Positions 36,246 to 49,100 of a stretch of DNA of 64,000 nucleotides are shown here, one piece after another. How positions within the stretch are numbered: position 1 is the first letter of the stretch; every line of letters begins with the position of its first letter. The notes beneath the pieces are model-generated. The model was not told the DNA's origin, ran no database searches, and saw only the letters and a program-made list of their open reading frames with translations. The stretch lies in the NCBI GenBank assembly GCA_950097015.1, contig CATNEN010000008.1, positions 2,046,001 to 2,110,000 of the forward strand, read 5' to 3'. The stretch comes from Macrostomum hystrix (taxonomy: Eukaryota > Platyhelminthes > Macrostomidae). A program made the translations under genes and the position numbers.

Positions 36246-36450
36246 AGTTGAAATCCTTCTTTCATTGAGATTTCCCTGATTCCTTCAATGAGATTTCCCT
36301 GATTCCTTCATTGAGATTTCCATGATTCCTTCAATGAGATTTCCCTGATTCCTTCATTGAGATTTCCATGATTCCTTCATTGAGATTTCCCTGATTCCTT
36401 CATTGAGATTTCCATGATTCCTTCATTGAGATTTCCCTGATTTCATCAGT
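36246..36450. repeat. 23-bp minisatellite, small block
   Basis: About nine units of TTCATTGAGATTTCCCTGAT plus three bases. Same family as the large array at 37385-38790. Confidence 0.95.
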
Positions 36451-37384
36451 GTGATTCCAGACTTTCACAATCCTTTACTGATCTCCAATAGCCAAATCGA
36501 ATGCAAGCTCACGTCCTTAGATTTCTCACATATAATAGGATATTTGAACAAATCGTTTGTTCCCATGAATGCCCAGTACTTCAGCTCTAGCAGCATAGTG
36601 TCCCAACCTGTGCTCAAAGTTGGCATACTCAATTAGCATATCTGATCATCTTATACAGCTCACACTCTAAACAGAAAAATTGCTTTGACTCTCGCCTTTA
36701 AGAATATTTTGAGCAAAAAAAGACAACAACAAAATTATCCAATTCTCCATCCCGCTCACCTGGACCAGCTGATGCCATACAGAATCCCACTTTTCAGCTC
36801 GCGGCGGTGGCTTTGTCAGGTGACGGGATTTGGGAAGAATTCGGCGAGACAGTATTGCGTAATCATTTTTTAGGGACGGAGAAATAAAGAGGCACAGAGA
36901 CTGAGAGGATGGAATAGTTGCAGTGGGATTAAGACAGGGGGGCAGGGGATCAGCAGCTTTGCATGCATAAACTGGGATGCGAATGAGGCGGCCAAGTGAC
37001 TAGAAAAATAATCTAAAAAAATATAATGCACACATTTCTCTTGAGCAGAAATCTCTTCTGCTCTTGCCCGGCCTCCTTCACACATGGCTTGAAAAGGTTC
37101 GATTCGCTTTGCGCTAGTAAACAGAGAAACAAAATAATTTAGGTGGAGATTAGACTCCCAAGCGAATCGATTGGGGATTTTATTGACATTGCGTTATTTT
37201 CCGCATAACACTGGCTATTCTTCAAATAGATAATTCGGAACGAAATTAACCAAGCAGTTCTAACCAAGAGTTAACGATATAAAACTATAGTAGTGGATTA
37301 AGATCGCAATTATCCCACTTATTTTGAATCCATCCCTAGTAGGCCGGACATGTGTGCGTTGATTGGATAAATCAGATTTCCACA
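36451..37384. other. Unique segment between two blocks of the same minisatellite
   Basis: About 930 bp of unique sequence. Short open frames (60-70 codons) have no recognised domain. It could be an insertion into an originally continuous array or a duplicated array edge. Confidence 0.5.
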
Positions 37385-38790
37385 AACCTTCTTTGAGATT
37401 TCCCTGATTCCTTCATTGAGATTTCCCTGATTCCTGCAATGAGATTTCCATAATTCCCTCAATGAGATTTCCCTGATTCTTTCATTGAGATTTCCATGAT
37501 TCCTTCAATGAGATTTCCCTGATTCCTTCATTGAGATTTCCATGATTCCTACATTGAGATTTCCATGATTCCTTCATTGAGATTTCCACGATTCCTTCAT
37601 TGAGATTTTCACGATTCCTTCATTGAGATTTCCACGATTCCTTCCTTGAGATTTCCACGATTCCTTCATTGAGATTTCCACGATTCCTTCATTGAGATTT
37701 CCACGATTCCTTCATTGAGATTTTCACGATTCCTTCATTGAGATTTCCCTGATTCCTTCATTGAGATTTCCATGATTCCTTCATTGAGATTTCCCTGATA
37801 CCTTCAACGAGATTTCCCTGATTCCTTCAATAAGACTTCCCTGATTCCTTCATTGAGATATCCACAATCCTTCATTGAGATATCCACAATCCTTCATTGA
37901 GATATCCACAATCCTTCATTGAGATATCCATGATCCTTCATTGAGATATCCAAAATCCTTCATTGAGATATCCATGATTCCTTCATTGAGATATCCAAAA
38001 TCCTTCATTGAGATATCCATGATCCTTCATTGAGATATCCACAATCCTTCATTGAGATATCCAAAATCCTTCATTGAGATATCCATGATCCTTCATTGAG
38101 ATATCCACAATCCTTCATTGAGATATCCATGATTCCTTCATTGAGATATCCACAATCCTTCATTGAGATATCCACAATCCTTCATTGAGATATCCACAAT
38201 CTTTCATTGAGATTTTCACAATCTTTCATTGAGATATCCACAATCCTTCATTGAGATTTCCACAATCTTTCATTGAGATATCCACAATCCTTCATTGAGA
38301 TTTCCACAATCTTTCATTGAGATTTTCACAATCTTTCATTGAGATATCCACAATCCTTCATTGAGATTTCCACAATCTTTCATTGAGATTTTCACAATCC
38401 TTCATTGAGATATCCACAATCCTACATTGAGATATCCACAATCCTTCATTGAGATATCCACAATCCTTCATTGAGATATCCACAATCCTTCATTGAGATA
38501 TCCATGATCCTTCAGTGAGATATCCACAATCCTTCATTGAGATTTTCACAATCCTTCATTGAGATATCCACAATCCTACATTGAGATATCCATGATCCTT
38601 CATTGAGATATCCACAATCCTTCATTGAGATATCCACAATCCTTCATTGAGATATCCATGATCCTTCATTGAGATATCCACAATCCTTCATTGAGATATC
38701 CATGATCCTTCATTGAGATATCCACAATCTTTCATTGAGATTTCCACAATCCTTCATTGAGATTTCGTTGATTCTGGATTTCCATGAAAT
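37385..38790. repeat. 22/23-bp minisatellite, large block
   Basis: It begins with the 23-bp unit (TTCATTGAGATTTCCATGAT) and changes at about 37855 to a 22-bp unit (TTCATTGAGATATCCACAAT). About 60 units in total. Confidence 0.97.
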
Positions 38791-39705
38791 TTCTTGGAAA
38801 CAGCAATTTAGGTTTCTCGCGATCTGTTATATTTGATTGTACATTTCTTTCTCTTTAAAGCCAAAATAGCTACTTTTGGAAAAAACTAGTTTTTTCGTTT
38901 TTTTTTCAGTGTGGCCTTCAATTTAATTCGTGTCTTTTGATAGCCAGAGTTACTGAAATGTTGTTACAGCATGTTAATGCGCCCGAGAGATGAGCCGATT
39001 CATATTGTGTAGCACCTGTTGGAATTATTTTTTCTGAATAATTAGTTTTTACAAAAAATTGTTTTAATCTTCAAAGTAGGTATTAAGTTCTCGCTCTGGT
39101 TAGAAGACGATCATAGCTCCAATGTTAAGATACTTTGGTCAGCATTTTTCTACTCAATCATGAAATTTAACTCAACCAAGCAAAAAGATTATGACCTCCC
39201 CTGAGATTGTGTGGACAAAATCTTACTCCAAATGCATGAAAGGATTAAGAAAAAAATAAATACCAAACGTTTTTTCTCTGCTGAAAAAAATTCATTGCGG
39301 GCTTGGGAAATTAAAAATGGGTTTGAGTTCCATTGAATTAGAGTGTAAAAGATATAGAAAGTTTGACAAAAATGGTAAGCTCGTATTTTATATTTTAACA
39401 GACCGGAAGAACAGACACATCCCACCTTTTGTGTGCCTATGTGCAGAATGTCTGTGGATTCTTTCGCACTGGGTGATTTGAATCGCATTCTTAAACTAAC
39501 GGAACTGAAACCAATGGAACTAGAAGACAAACAGGGCGAGAGGCGAATGAAGAACTGAACTGCGGTCACCACACGCGACAGGAAGTGGGACATTGGAATG
39601 AGGATAGACTTAAAGTTTTATAGAATTTGAATTTGATTTTGAATATATACATGTGTTATCTTATATTTGATTCAACTGAGGGTTGAGAAATATATAACTC
39701 TATTC
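38791..39705. other. Unannotated intergenic region
   Basis: Unique AT-rich sequence. A 134-codon minus-strand open frame at 39189-39593 has no recognised domain and AT-rich codon use unlike the real exons of this window. Confidence 0.5.
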
Positions 39706-41035
39706 TGGGCGTCTGTCAGTCAGTTCTGGGTGTCAGTCTGTCAGTTCTGGGTGTCAGTCTGTCAGTTCTGGGCGTCAGTCAGTCAGTTCTGGGTGTCAGT
39801 CAGTTCTGGGTGTCTGTCTGTCAGTTCTGGGTGTCAGTCAGTTCTGGGTGTCTGTCTGTCAGTTCTGGGTGTCAGTCAGTTCTGGGTGTCTGTCAGTTCT
39901 GGGTGTCTGTCAGTTCTGGGCGTCTGTCAGTTCTGGGTGTCTGTCAGTTCTGGGTGTCTGTCAGTTCTGGGTGTCAGTCAGTTCTGGGTGTCTGTCTGTC
40001 AGTTCTGGGTGTCAGTCAGTTCTGGGTGTCTGTCTGTCAGTTCTGGGTGTCAGTCAGTTCTGGGTGTCTGTCTGTCAGTTCTGGGTGTCAGTCAGTTCTG
40101 GGTGTCTGTCAGTTCTGGGTGTCTGTCAGTTCTGGGCGTCTGTCAGTTCTGGGTGTCTGTCAGTTCTGGGTGTCTGTCAGTTCTGGGTGTCAGTCAGTTC
40201 TGGGTGTCTGTCTGTCAGTTCTGGGTGTCAGTCAGTTCTGGGTGTCTGTCTGTCAGTTCTGGGTGTCAGTCAGTTCTGGGTGTCTGTCTGTCAGTTCTGG
40301 GTGTCTGTCAGTTCTGGGCGTCTGTCAGTTCTGGGTGTCTGTCAGTTCTGGGTGTCTGTCAGTTCTGGGTGTCTGTCAGTTCTGGGTGTCTGTCAGTTCT
40401 GGGTGTCTGTCAGTTCTGGGTGTCTGTCAGTTCTGGGTGTCTGTCTGTCAGTTCTGGGTGTCAGTCAGTTCTGGGTGTCTGTCTGTCAGTTCTGGGTGTC
40501 AGTCAGTTCTGGGTGTCTGTCTGTCAGTTCTGGGTGTCAGTCAGTTCTGGGTGTCTGTCTGTCAGTTCTGGGTGTCAGTCAGTTCTGGGTGTCTGTCAGT
40601 TCTGGGTGTCTGTCAGTTCTGGGCGTCTGTCAGTTCTGGGTGTCTGTCAGTTCTGGGTGTCTGTCAGTTCTGGGTGTCAGTCAGTTCTGGGTGTCTGTCT
40701 GTCAGTTCTGGGTGTCAGTCAGTTCTGGGTGTCTGTCTGTCAGTTCTGGGTGTCAGTCAGTTCTGGGTGTCTGTCTGTCAGTTCTGGGTGTCTGTCAGTT
40801 CTGGGCGTCTGTCAGTTCTGGGTGTCTGTCAGTTCTGGGTGTCTGTCAGTTCTGGGTGTCTGTCAGTTCTGGGTGTCTGTCAGTTCTGGGTGTCTGTCAG
40901 TTCTGGGTGTCTGTCAGTTCTGGGTGTCTGTCAGTTCTGGGTGTCTGTCAGTTCTGGGTGTCTGTCAGTTCTGGGTGTCTGTCAGTTCTGGGTGTCTGTC
41001 AGTTCTGGGTGTCTGTCAGTTCAGGGTGTCTGTTT
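39706..41035. repeat. 17-bp minisatellite with CTGT expansions
   Basis: TCTGTCAGTTCTGGGTG units, some lengthened to 21 bp by an extra TCTG. A longer block of about 330 bp recurs three times. All three plus-strand frames are open for about 400 codons because the unit has no stop in any frame; no gene is implied. Confidence 0.97.
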
Positions 41036-41720
41036 TAGTGTTTCCGTCTAGGAAAAATATGCATCGAAAATGTGGTTGACGCTTGCTTTCACCATTTACA
41101 GCTTATGCGGCCGGCAAGAAAATTAGTGGAAACACAGGTAAATAAAAAAATTGCTCCCTCCCTCAATGACAAAAACCTTTTCTCCACTTCGGACTGACAG
41201 ATGTAACTCCACCCGACTCGATGGCATATTTATACCAGTTCCAAATATATTTTTACGCACCAAATATACAATCGTAATTATTTACCCCTATTCCACACAA
41301 GCAGTTGCGTTGTATAAATTTTTCTAGCAGATCCCAGTGACCCATGGTGGGGCGAGATTCGCACAAAGAGTAGATTATCGGTCACAAGAGTCAGTTGTCG
41401 GCAACAGAATCTCTCACCGTTTTGGCCTGCGGGCCGCATATAGATTTTATTTTGATCGGAGACACATCAAAGAGACAAAGAAGGTAGAGATGCTGGAATT
41501 CAATGGGATTTGACGTGTTTTATCCCACAAAATCTTTCCACTTCCCCCAAACCCCCTCTCTCCCTCTCTTTCAGCTTTCTTCAAAATCATATCGATCGGC
41601 AAAATTTGGCCTTAGTAACCGATTGGACCTTGCGGGGTGTTTTTTAAGGAGTAATCTTTGTTCTGATCTTTGTTTCATAAATAGTTTTAATTTTAGTTAC
41701 TTTGTGTAAATTCAATAGAA
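41036..41720. other. Unannotated intergenic region
   Basis: Unique sequence. Nothing recognised. Confidence 0.5.
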
Positions 41721-42145
41721 TATAGTGGAAGGGGTAGAATGTGTGGAAGGGGTAGAGAGAGTGGAAGGGGTAGAGAGAGAGTGGAAGGGGTAGAGAGAGT
41801 GGAAGGGGTAGAGAGAGAGTGGAAGGGGTAGAGAGAGAGTGGAAGGGGTAGAGAGAGTGGAAGGGGTAGAGAGAGAGTGGAAGGGGTAGAGAGAGAGTGG
41901 AAGGGGTAGAGAGAGAGTGGAAGGGGTAGAGAGAGAGTGGAAGGGGTAGAGAGAGAGTGGAAGGGGTAGAGAGAGAGTTGAAGGGGTAGAGAGAGAGTGG
42001 AAGGCTAGAGAGAGAGTGGAAGGCTAGAGAGAGAGTGGAAGGGTAGAGAGAGTTGAAGGGGTAGAAAGAGTGGAAGAGGTTAGAAAGAGAGGAAGGGGTA
42101 GAAAGAGTCGAAGGGGTAGATAGAGTGGAAGGGGTAGTGGGAGTA
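41721..42145. repeat. 18/20-bp purine-rich minisatellite
   Basis: GGAAGGGGTAGAGAGAGAGT units, purine-rich on the plus strand. Confidence 0.95.
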
Positions 42146-43295
42146 AGGCTGGAATAAGTGATAAACTTAAAACAAAAATACGCAAATGTTTGGTGTTTCC
42201 TGTGCTCCAGATTCTGGCTCCCTCTCATTCTCTTTTATTTTCAGCCTTTCCAGCCTGCTTGATTTATTTATTAAGCTGTCGTTTGCCTGAATGAAACGCT
42301 TGCAGATAGGATTATGAAGACAAATAAAGCAAGTGGGAAATGGGATAAATCTCTAGGTGTGGCTCCTACAGTGGGATTATCTCGCCTAGCTAATCTCTGA
42401 TCCACACGAAGAAGAATTAGACAATTCATTTCTCTGTTGCTAAAACACATTCGAATGTCGCAGACTCCTAAGGAGTGGTCGGTCTGAAGGAACAGAGGCT
42501 GATGGCGGATTCCAAGTGAAGGTCGAGAAAAAGTTTTTTTTTGGAGATATTGTCTGCGTTCTTTTCCCTTCGGTGGGGATCTATTTGGTTGCATAATCGC
42601 TGCTGATTAGCGGGAGGTTGGTTAGGGAGGTATTGCTGGGTCATCCCGATCCCAGGGTTCCGCAGAGAGAAGCGCGTTAGAGACGGGATATGTTCCTAAC
42701 ACAGCCTTGGGGTCCCATATTTTTAATGGACCCGGGAATACAAGGCAACCGAAGAGGGGCTTGTTAAGCCCCGAGGAACTGCGAAATGCAAACCCGACAG
42801 ATCCACCGGTGCCAAATTTGGGAACATGAAACACGCTGCGCTTCTGCTTTCACTTCGGATCCCTGCTCCGCGCTGTATGAGACTTCCCATCCCGCTTCCC
42901 ATTCGCCAATTTTTTATCCCTAAACCGAACGGCAGTTTCAACAGAGCCTCAATCACTGCTAGATCTATGAGATCCCCAACTGTTAGGGAAAACAAAACCT
43001 CTGATCCCGGCCACCCGCTGGGTAAATTCTTGGCGGGTTGTTCAGCGGCCTGCCGCCATTGAAATCCCAATTTTTATCCAGCTGTCCAAAGAGAAATCGG
43101 ACTGGACTTGGCAACAGAAAATAAACTTCTTAAACCTACGATGGTAGCAAGCAAAAATCAATTGGACCGCACATGGTGCCACAGCGCATGGCTGGACAAC
43201 TAGTGGGGCGGTGGGTGAGCAACTCATCCTGAAGATGCGGTGGGAATCACGGCTGCGTGCCACCAAAATCCCACGGCCAAGCCGATTGTAGGACT
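42146..43295. other. Unannotated intergenic region
   Basis: Unique sequence. Open frames of 70-115 codons at 42271-43323 (minus strand) overlap in different frames and show no recognised domain. Confidence 0.5.
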
Positions 43296-43826
43296 CTAGG
43301 GATAGACTATTCTGTTCCATCACCCATGGGATAGACTAGCAATCCATTCTGTTCCTTCACTGATGGGATAGACAAGCAATCCATTCTGTTCCTTCACTGA
43401 TGGGATAGACAAGCAATCCATTCTATTCCTTCACTGATGGGATAGACAAGCAATCCATTCTGTTCCTTCACTGATGGGATAGACAAGCAATCCATTCTAT
43501 TCCTTCACTGATGGGATAGACAAGCAATCCATTCTGTTCCTTCAATGATGGGATAGACTAGCAATCCATTCTGTTCCTTCACTGATGGGATAGACTAGCA
43601 ATCCATTCTGTTCCTTCACTGATGGGATAGACTAGCAATCCATTCTGTTCCTTCACTGATGGGATAGACTAGCAATCCATTCTGTTCCTTCACTGATGGG
43701 ATAGACTAGCAATCCATTCTGTTCCTTCACTGATGGGATAGACTAGCAATCCATTCTGTTCCTTCACTGATGGGATAGACTAGCAATCCATTCTGTTCCT
43801 TCACTGATGGGATAGACTAGCAATCC
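43296..43826 (+). repeat. 37-bp minisatellite, left arm of an inverted pair
   Basis: About 14 units with the core GATGGGATAGACTAGCAATC. The outermost unit has CATGGG in place of GATGGG. The same unit occurs in reverse complement at 44505-44943. Confidence 0.97.
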
Positions 43827-44504
43827 GATATAAATAGATTGCGATCAAATCTTGCTTACATTGTGAGTCCTGAAGCCGTACATTCACAGCTGTCAGTCTG
43901 TGCAGTAGAAGCTGTAAATGTGTGACCCGGTCCTCCGGTCACGAATATCAGTTTTGAATGACGTGATAAACCGATTGCTTTATGAAAACATCACAAGAGA
44001 AGAGGAAAATGAAAAAGGTGTTTTAAGTATTAGCATCGTTGGCCACAACTCACTACCTGCTCAACATTGTAATCGCAGACTCCGAGGCGAGTTCGTTGTG
44101 GGCGGAGCTGATTCTGGCGAGAAATCATTGGACAGTTGCGTGCGCTGCCAGAACTACTGCCAGAGCTATTGCGTCACCAGCGTGGACACTCCCTCGGCAC
44201 GCGAGGACACAAGTGTTCCTCAGCCATGCCTAGGGATTTCCTTTCCATTTCTGCTTTCCTATCAGTTCTTCTTCTTTTTATTTCGAATAACAGAAGTATT
44301 GAATCTGAATTTCTATTCCGCCCACCCATTGTGAATTCGCTATTAAATTTGAATCCTGGCTACACTCCGATGGGAGAAAAACATTCTCTACTTTAATCCT
44401 CTTGCACGGCTTTTTAAATTGCGCGATAGATTTTCTACTTGAATTATAATTTCGGGAGAGTTTGAGTATGAATTGAGGATTTAAATCTCTCCCGAAGATT
44501 TAGG
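43827..44504. other. Unique segment between inverted 37-bp arrays
   Basis: About 680 bp. It starts with a TATA-box-like TATAAATA at 43829-43836. A moderately GC-rich stretch at about 44080-44230 is open in more than one plus frame, one of them with a Cys-rich segment, but has no recognised domain. It could be an isolated exon or the cargo of a fold-back element. Confidence 0.45.
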
Positions 44505-44943
44505 AACAATGGATTGCTAGTCTATTCAATGGGTGAAGAAACAGAATGGATTGCTAGTCTATTCAATGGGTGAAGAAACAGAATGGATTGCTAGTCTATT
44601 CAATGGGTGAAGAAACAGAATGGATTGCTAGTCTATTCAATGGGTGAAGGAACAGAATGGATTGCTAGTCTATCCAACGGGTGAAGGAACAGAATGGATT
44701 GCTAGTCTATTCCATGAGTGAAGGAACAGAATGGATTGCTAGTCTATCCCATCAGTGAAGGAACAGAATGGATTGCTAGTCTATCCCATCAGTGAAGGAA
44801 CAGAATGGATTGCTAGTCTATCCCATCAGTGAAGGAACAGAATGGATTGCTAGTCTATCCCATCAGTGAAGGAACAGAATGGATTGCTAGTCTATCCCAT
44901 CAGTGAAGGAACAGAATGGATTGCTAGTCTATCCCATGAGAGA
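44505..44943 (-). repeat. 37-bp minisatellite, right arm of an inverted pair
   Basis: About 12 units with the core GATTGCTAGTCTATCCCATC, the reverse complement of the left array's unit. The units nearest the centre carry TATTCAATGGGTGAAGAAAC variants; the outer ones match the left-arm consensus. Confidence 0.97.
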
Positions 44944-45544
44944 GGTGACATATTTCATGAGATAGAATCGTGAAGCTGAGAGTTGCAGACAGCATTTCAA
45001 GAGAGATTCTCAGCCATGAGGTCCCTATTGGGATAATTGCAGTTTATGGCCCTACTAAATTTCAGCATTGCTGTTCAGTGTATAAGGTTGCGCAAGCCAA
45101 GAATGCAGGTTGCACAACTGCTGCCATACGCCTTGATGGTTCCAGCGGTTGCAGCGGGAGTTCCATTCGAATTGCTGCACAATTTGTGTGACGGAATCCC
45201 AGATAAAGATGAAGGGTTAAGGCTCCCATGGGAATTGTTTTGATATGCCGCTGGCCATTGCGAAAGACACACAGAGAGAGACAGAAATGTAATGAGCACG
45301 ATAAGACTTTGCTTAAACGAAGGTGAAAGCAGAATCCTACTTACTTAACCATGAGATAATATTTATTTGGTTAAACTTCTGTGCAATTTCTACGTAAGAA
45401 TCTGCTTGATAAACTGCTTGCAGCCTGTTGAAAACTAATCGTATAATTACTGTTGTATAATTGCTGCTGTGGTTGCATTCAGATGGCGTCTTTGCGGTGG
45501 GGTCACAATTTGTTTACAGGCTCGGAAACAGAATAGTGAGAAAG
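44944..45544. other. Unannotated intergenic region
   Basis: Unique sequence. Open frames under 75 codons without recognised domains. Confidence 0.5.
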
Positions 45545-46535
45545 AAAAAGGAGGGAAACGGGGGAGAGATAGGAGGGAGATGGGAGAGGAGGGAGATTGG
45601 GGAGAGGTGGGAGGTTGGGGAGTGGAGAAAGATGGGAGAGAGAGGAGGGAGATGGGAGAGAGAGGAGGGAGATGGCAGACAGAGGAGGGAGATGGGAGAG
45701 AGAGGATGGAGATGGGAGAGAGAGGAAGGAGATGGCAGAGAGAGGAAGGAGATGGGAGAGAGAGGAGGGAGATGGCAGAGAGAGGAGAGAGATGGGAGAG
45801 ATAGGAAGGAGATGGCAGAGAGAGGAGAGAGATGGGAGAGATAGGAAGGAGATGGCAGAGAGAGGAGAGAGATGGGAGAGAGAGGAAGGAGATGGGAGAG
45901 AGAGGAGGGAGATGGGAGAGAGAGGAAGGAGATGGCAGAGAGAGGAGAGAGATGGGAGAGAGAGGAGAGAGATGGGAGAGAGAGAAGAGAGATGGGAGAG
46001 AGAGGAGAGAGATGGGAGCGAGAGAAGAGAGATGGGAGAGAGAGGAGAGAGATGGGAGAGAGAGGAGAGAGATGGGAGAGAGAGAAGAGAGATGGGAGAG
46101 AGAGGAGAGAGATGGGAGAGAGAGGAGGGAGATGGCAGACAGAGGAGGGAGATGTGAGAGAGAGAAGAGAGATGGGAGAGAGAGGAGAGAGATGGGAGAG
46201 AGAGGAGGGAGATGGGAGAGAGAGGATGGAGATGGGAGAGAGAGGAAGGAGATGGGAGAGAGAGGAGAGAGATGGGAGAGAGAGGAGGGAGATGGGAGAG
46301 AGAGGAAGGAGATGGGAGAGAGAGGAGAGAGATGGGAGAGAGAGGAAGGAGATGGGAGAGAGAGGAGAGAGATGGGAGAGATAGGAAGGAGATGGCAGAG
46401 AGAGGAGAGAGATGGGAGAGATAGGAAGGAGATGGCAGAGAGAGGAGAGAGATGGGAGAGATAGGAAGGAGATGGAAGAGAGAGGAGGGAGATGGGAGAG
46501 AGAGGAAGGAGATGGGAGAGAGAAGAGGGAGATGG
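45545..46535. repeat. 20-bp purine-rich minisatellite
   Basis: GATGGGAGAGAGAGGAAGGA units, almost pure purine on the plus strand for about 1 kb. Long open frames on both strands are periodicity artefacts. Confidence 0.97.
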
Positions 46536-47525
46536 ATGATTAGAGCTGAGAAAAATTGAGCATGTCAGCATCATCACATCAAGCATGGTTTCCTAACGAA
46601 GAGGTACTTATTGAGGTCAATTCGATGTCCTGAGACTCGTTCATGAAGAAAAAAATGAGTAGAACCTGCATATTTCCGATTTTGAGTAACTAAAAAGCTG
46701 TTGCTAAAATCGATAATGGAACACGATTGATTGACCAAGCTGTTGCTAGTGGCCTCTTTAAGTACTGAGGTCGTTTGAACAAGCGAAAAAGTTTCTTGTG
46801 AAGTCCCAACAAGCTTCTAGAAGGAACTAACTGCTTTTTCTTATCTATTCCAGTAAGACAGACAGGCGAAAAGCAAGAAATTTGAAAGCAGATAACAGGC
46901 AAAGATGCGGTCAAAGTGATGCGAAATTTTTTAATAAAACAGAATCCCTCTTTGGCGGCTGTGACTTCGGTCACACAGTGTGGCAGTTGTAAATAAATCG
47001 GAGCTTATCAGAACTGAGACATCACTGGTAGAGACGAACAGAAGGGGCCAAGGGTTATGTAACCAACTGGACTCGCTACGCTGGATAGAAACTGCCAGTA
47101 AGAAATATCCCATGCTTCACTATTGAACATTATAGATGGGTGCTGAGACAATATGAATAAGGTTATAACTGTATAGTCAGTATATGATCAGATAGAAAAT
47201 TTTTAATTTCTATTCAGATTTAATTGGAATTTTGGGAGGAAATGCGGATGAGCTTCTGATACTAAACAAAATTTGTTAATGAAGAAATCTAGTGATTACG
47301 AGATTATATAGAGAAAGTGGGAATAAACGGTAATCAAGGTAGAGGTATAAACAAAGCAACGCTAATTGTCCTTGTCACCAGTGTATTCGACAAGAGTCGT
47401 TGAATATCTCGACGATGTTGACATCGGACAGCTTTGAAAGCTAGTTCATCGTAAAGGGTGGAAAATTCCGACAAACATCGGTCATTCGGTTTCGGAGCTA
47501 TCGTGAACTAGGCAGTGGGTATTTA
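46536..47525. other. Unannotated intergenic region
   Basis: Unique AT-rich sequence with no recognised gene. Confidence 0.5.
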
Positions 47526-48735
47526 AAATCCAGTTAATAGGCATTTCAGTGAATGGGGATTTCAGTGAATGGGGATTTCAGTGAATGGGGATTTCAGTGA
47601 ATGGGGATTTTAGTGAATGGGGATTTCAGTGAATGGGGATTTCAGTAAATGGGGATTTAAGCGAATGAGGATTTTAGTGAATGGTAATTTTAGTGAATGG
47701 TGATTTTAGTGAATGGGGTTTTAGTGAATCGGGATTTCAGAAAATGGGGATTTTAGTGAATCGGGATGTCAGAAAATAGGGATTTAAGTGAATGGGGATT
47801 TCAGTAATTGGGGGATTTCAGTGAATGGGGATTTCAGTGAATGTGGATTTCAGTGAATCGGGATTTAAGGGAATGAGGATTTTAGTAAATGGGGGTTTAG
47901 GTGAACCGGGATTTCAGAAAATGGGGATTTTAGTAAATCAGGATTTCAGAAAATGGAGATTTTAGTGAATGGGGATTTCAGTGAATATGAGTTTTAGTGA
48001 ATCGGGATTTCAGAAAATGGGGATTTTAGTGAATCGGGATGTCAGAAAATGGTGATTTAAGTGAATGGGGATTTCAGTGAATGGGGATTTCAGTGAATGG
48101 GGATTTCAGTGAATGGGGATTTCAGTGAATAGGGATTTCAGTGAATGGGGATTTCAGTGATGGGGATTTCAGTGAATGGGGATTTCAGTGAATGGGGATT
48201 TCTGTGAATGGGGATTTCAGTGAATGGGGATTTCAGTGAATGGGGATTTCAGTGAATGGGGATTTCAGTGAATGGGGATTTCAGTGAATCGGGATTTAAG
48301 GGAATGGGGATTTCAGTAAGTGAGGATTTCAGTGAATGGGGATTTTAGTGAATGGGGATTTAAGTGAATGGGGATTTTAGTGAATGGGGATTTCAGTGAA
48401 TGGGGATTTTAGTGAATGGGGATTTCAGTGAATGGGGATTTCAGTGAATGGGGATTCCAGTGAATGGGGATTTCAGTGAATGGGGATTTCAGTGAATGGG
48501 GATTTCAGTGAATCGGGATTTAAGGGAATGAGGATTTTAGTGAATGGGGGTTTTAGTGAACCGGGATTTCAGAAAATGGGGATTTTAGTAAATCAGGATT
48601 TCAGAAAATGGGGATTTTAGTGAATGGGAATTTTATTGCATGGGCATTTCAGTGAATGGGGATTTTAGTGAATGGGGATTTCAGTGAATGGGGATTTCAG
48701 TAAATGGGGATTTCAGTGAATGGGGATTTCAGGGC
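47526..48735. repeat. 16-bp minisatellite
   Basis: TGAATGGGGATTTCAG units. Diverged blocks (GAATCGGGATTTAAGG, AGAAAATGGGGATT) recur, showing duplication of larger segments. Confidence 0.97.
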
Positions 48736-49100
48736 AGCTAAGCGCTACAAAGAACGGATCTATGTACTAATTATTTTGAGAATTATCTCAACGGAATGCA
48801 CAAAATCTGCAACTTTTCCCCAGCAAATCTTATTAGGTTCTTCTCGGCAGGTCTGTGTAATTTTCTGGCTGAATGACTTTCCTTCGTTCTCGCTCTTTCT
48901 CAAATTATTAACATATTTAGACATTGTGCATTACGATGCAAAACAATCTACTTCAAAAACTCTTCCTGTGTTAAGTTTCTCGCATTTGAGAACGACTGCA
49001 ATTAAGGCTTAAAAATTTAATTCGAGCAGAGAAACACACTACTCAGAAATAGTAGCTATTGACGTTGTTATTTCAAAATTTCTCTATAATCAAAGTGAGA
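48736..49100. other. Unannotated spacer
   Basis: Unique AT-rich sequence. No recognised gene. Confidence 0.5.

Noticed and set aside
36246..38790. CRISPR-like direct repeats
   Set aside because: Repeats are contiguous, without unique spacers, in a eukaryotic context. The same holds for all other arrays.
42723..43070. 115-codon minus-strand open frame
   Set aside because: It overlaps other open frames in different phases and has no recognised domain, splice partners or codon bias like the real exons.
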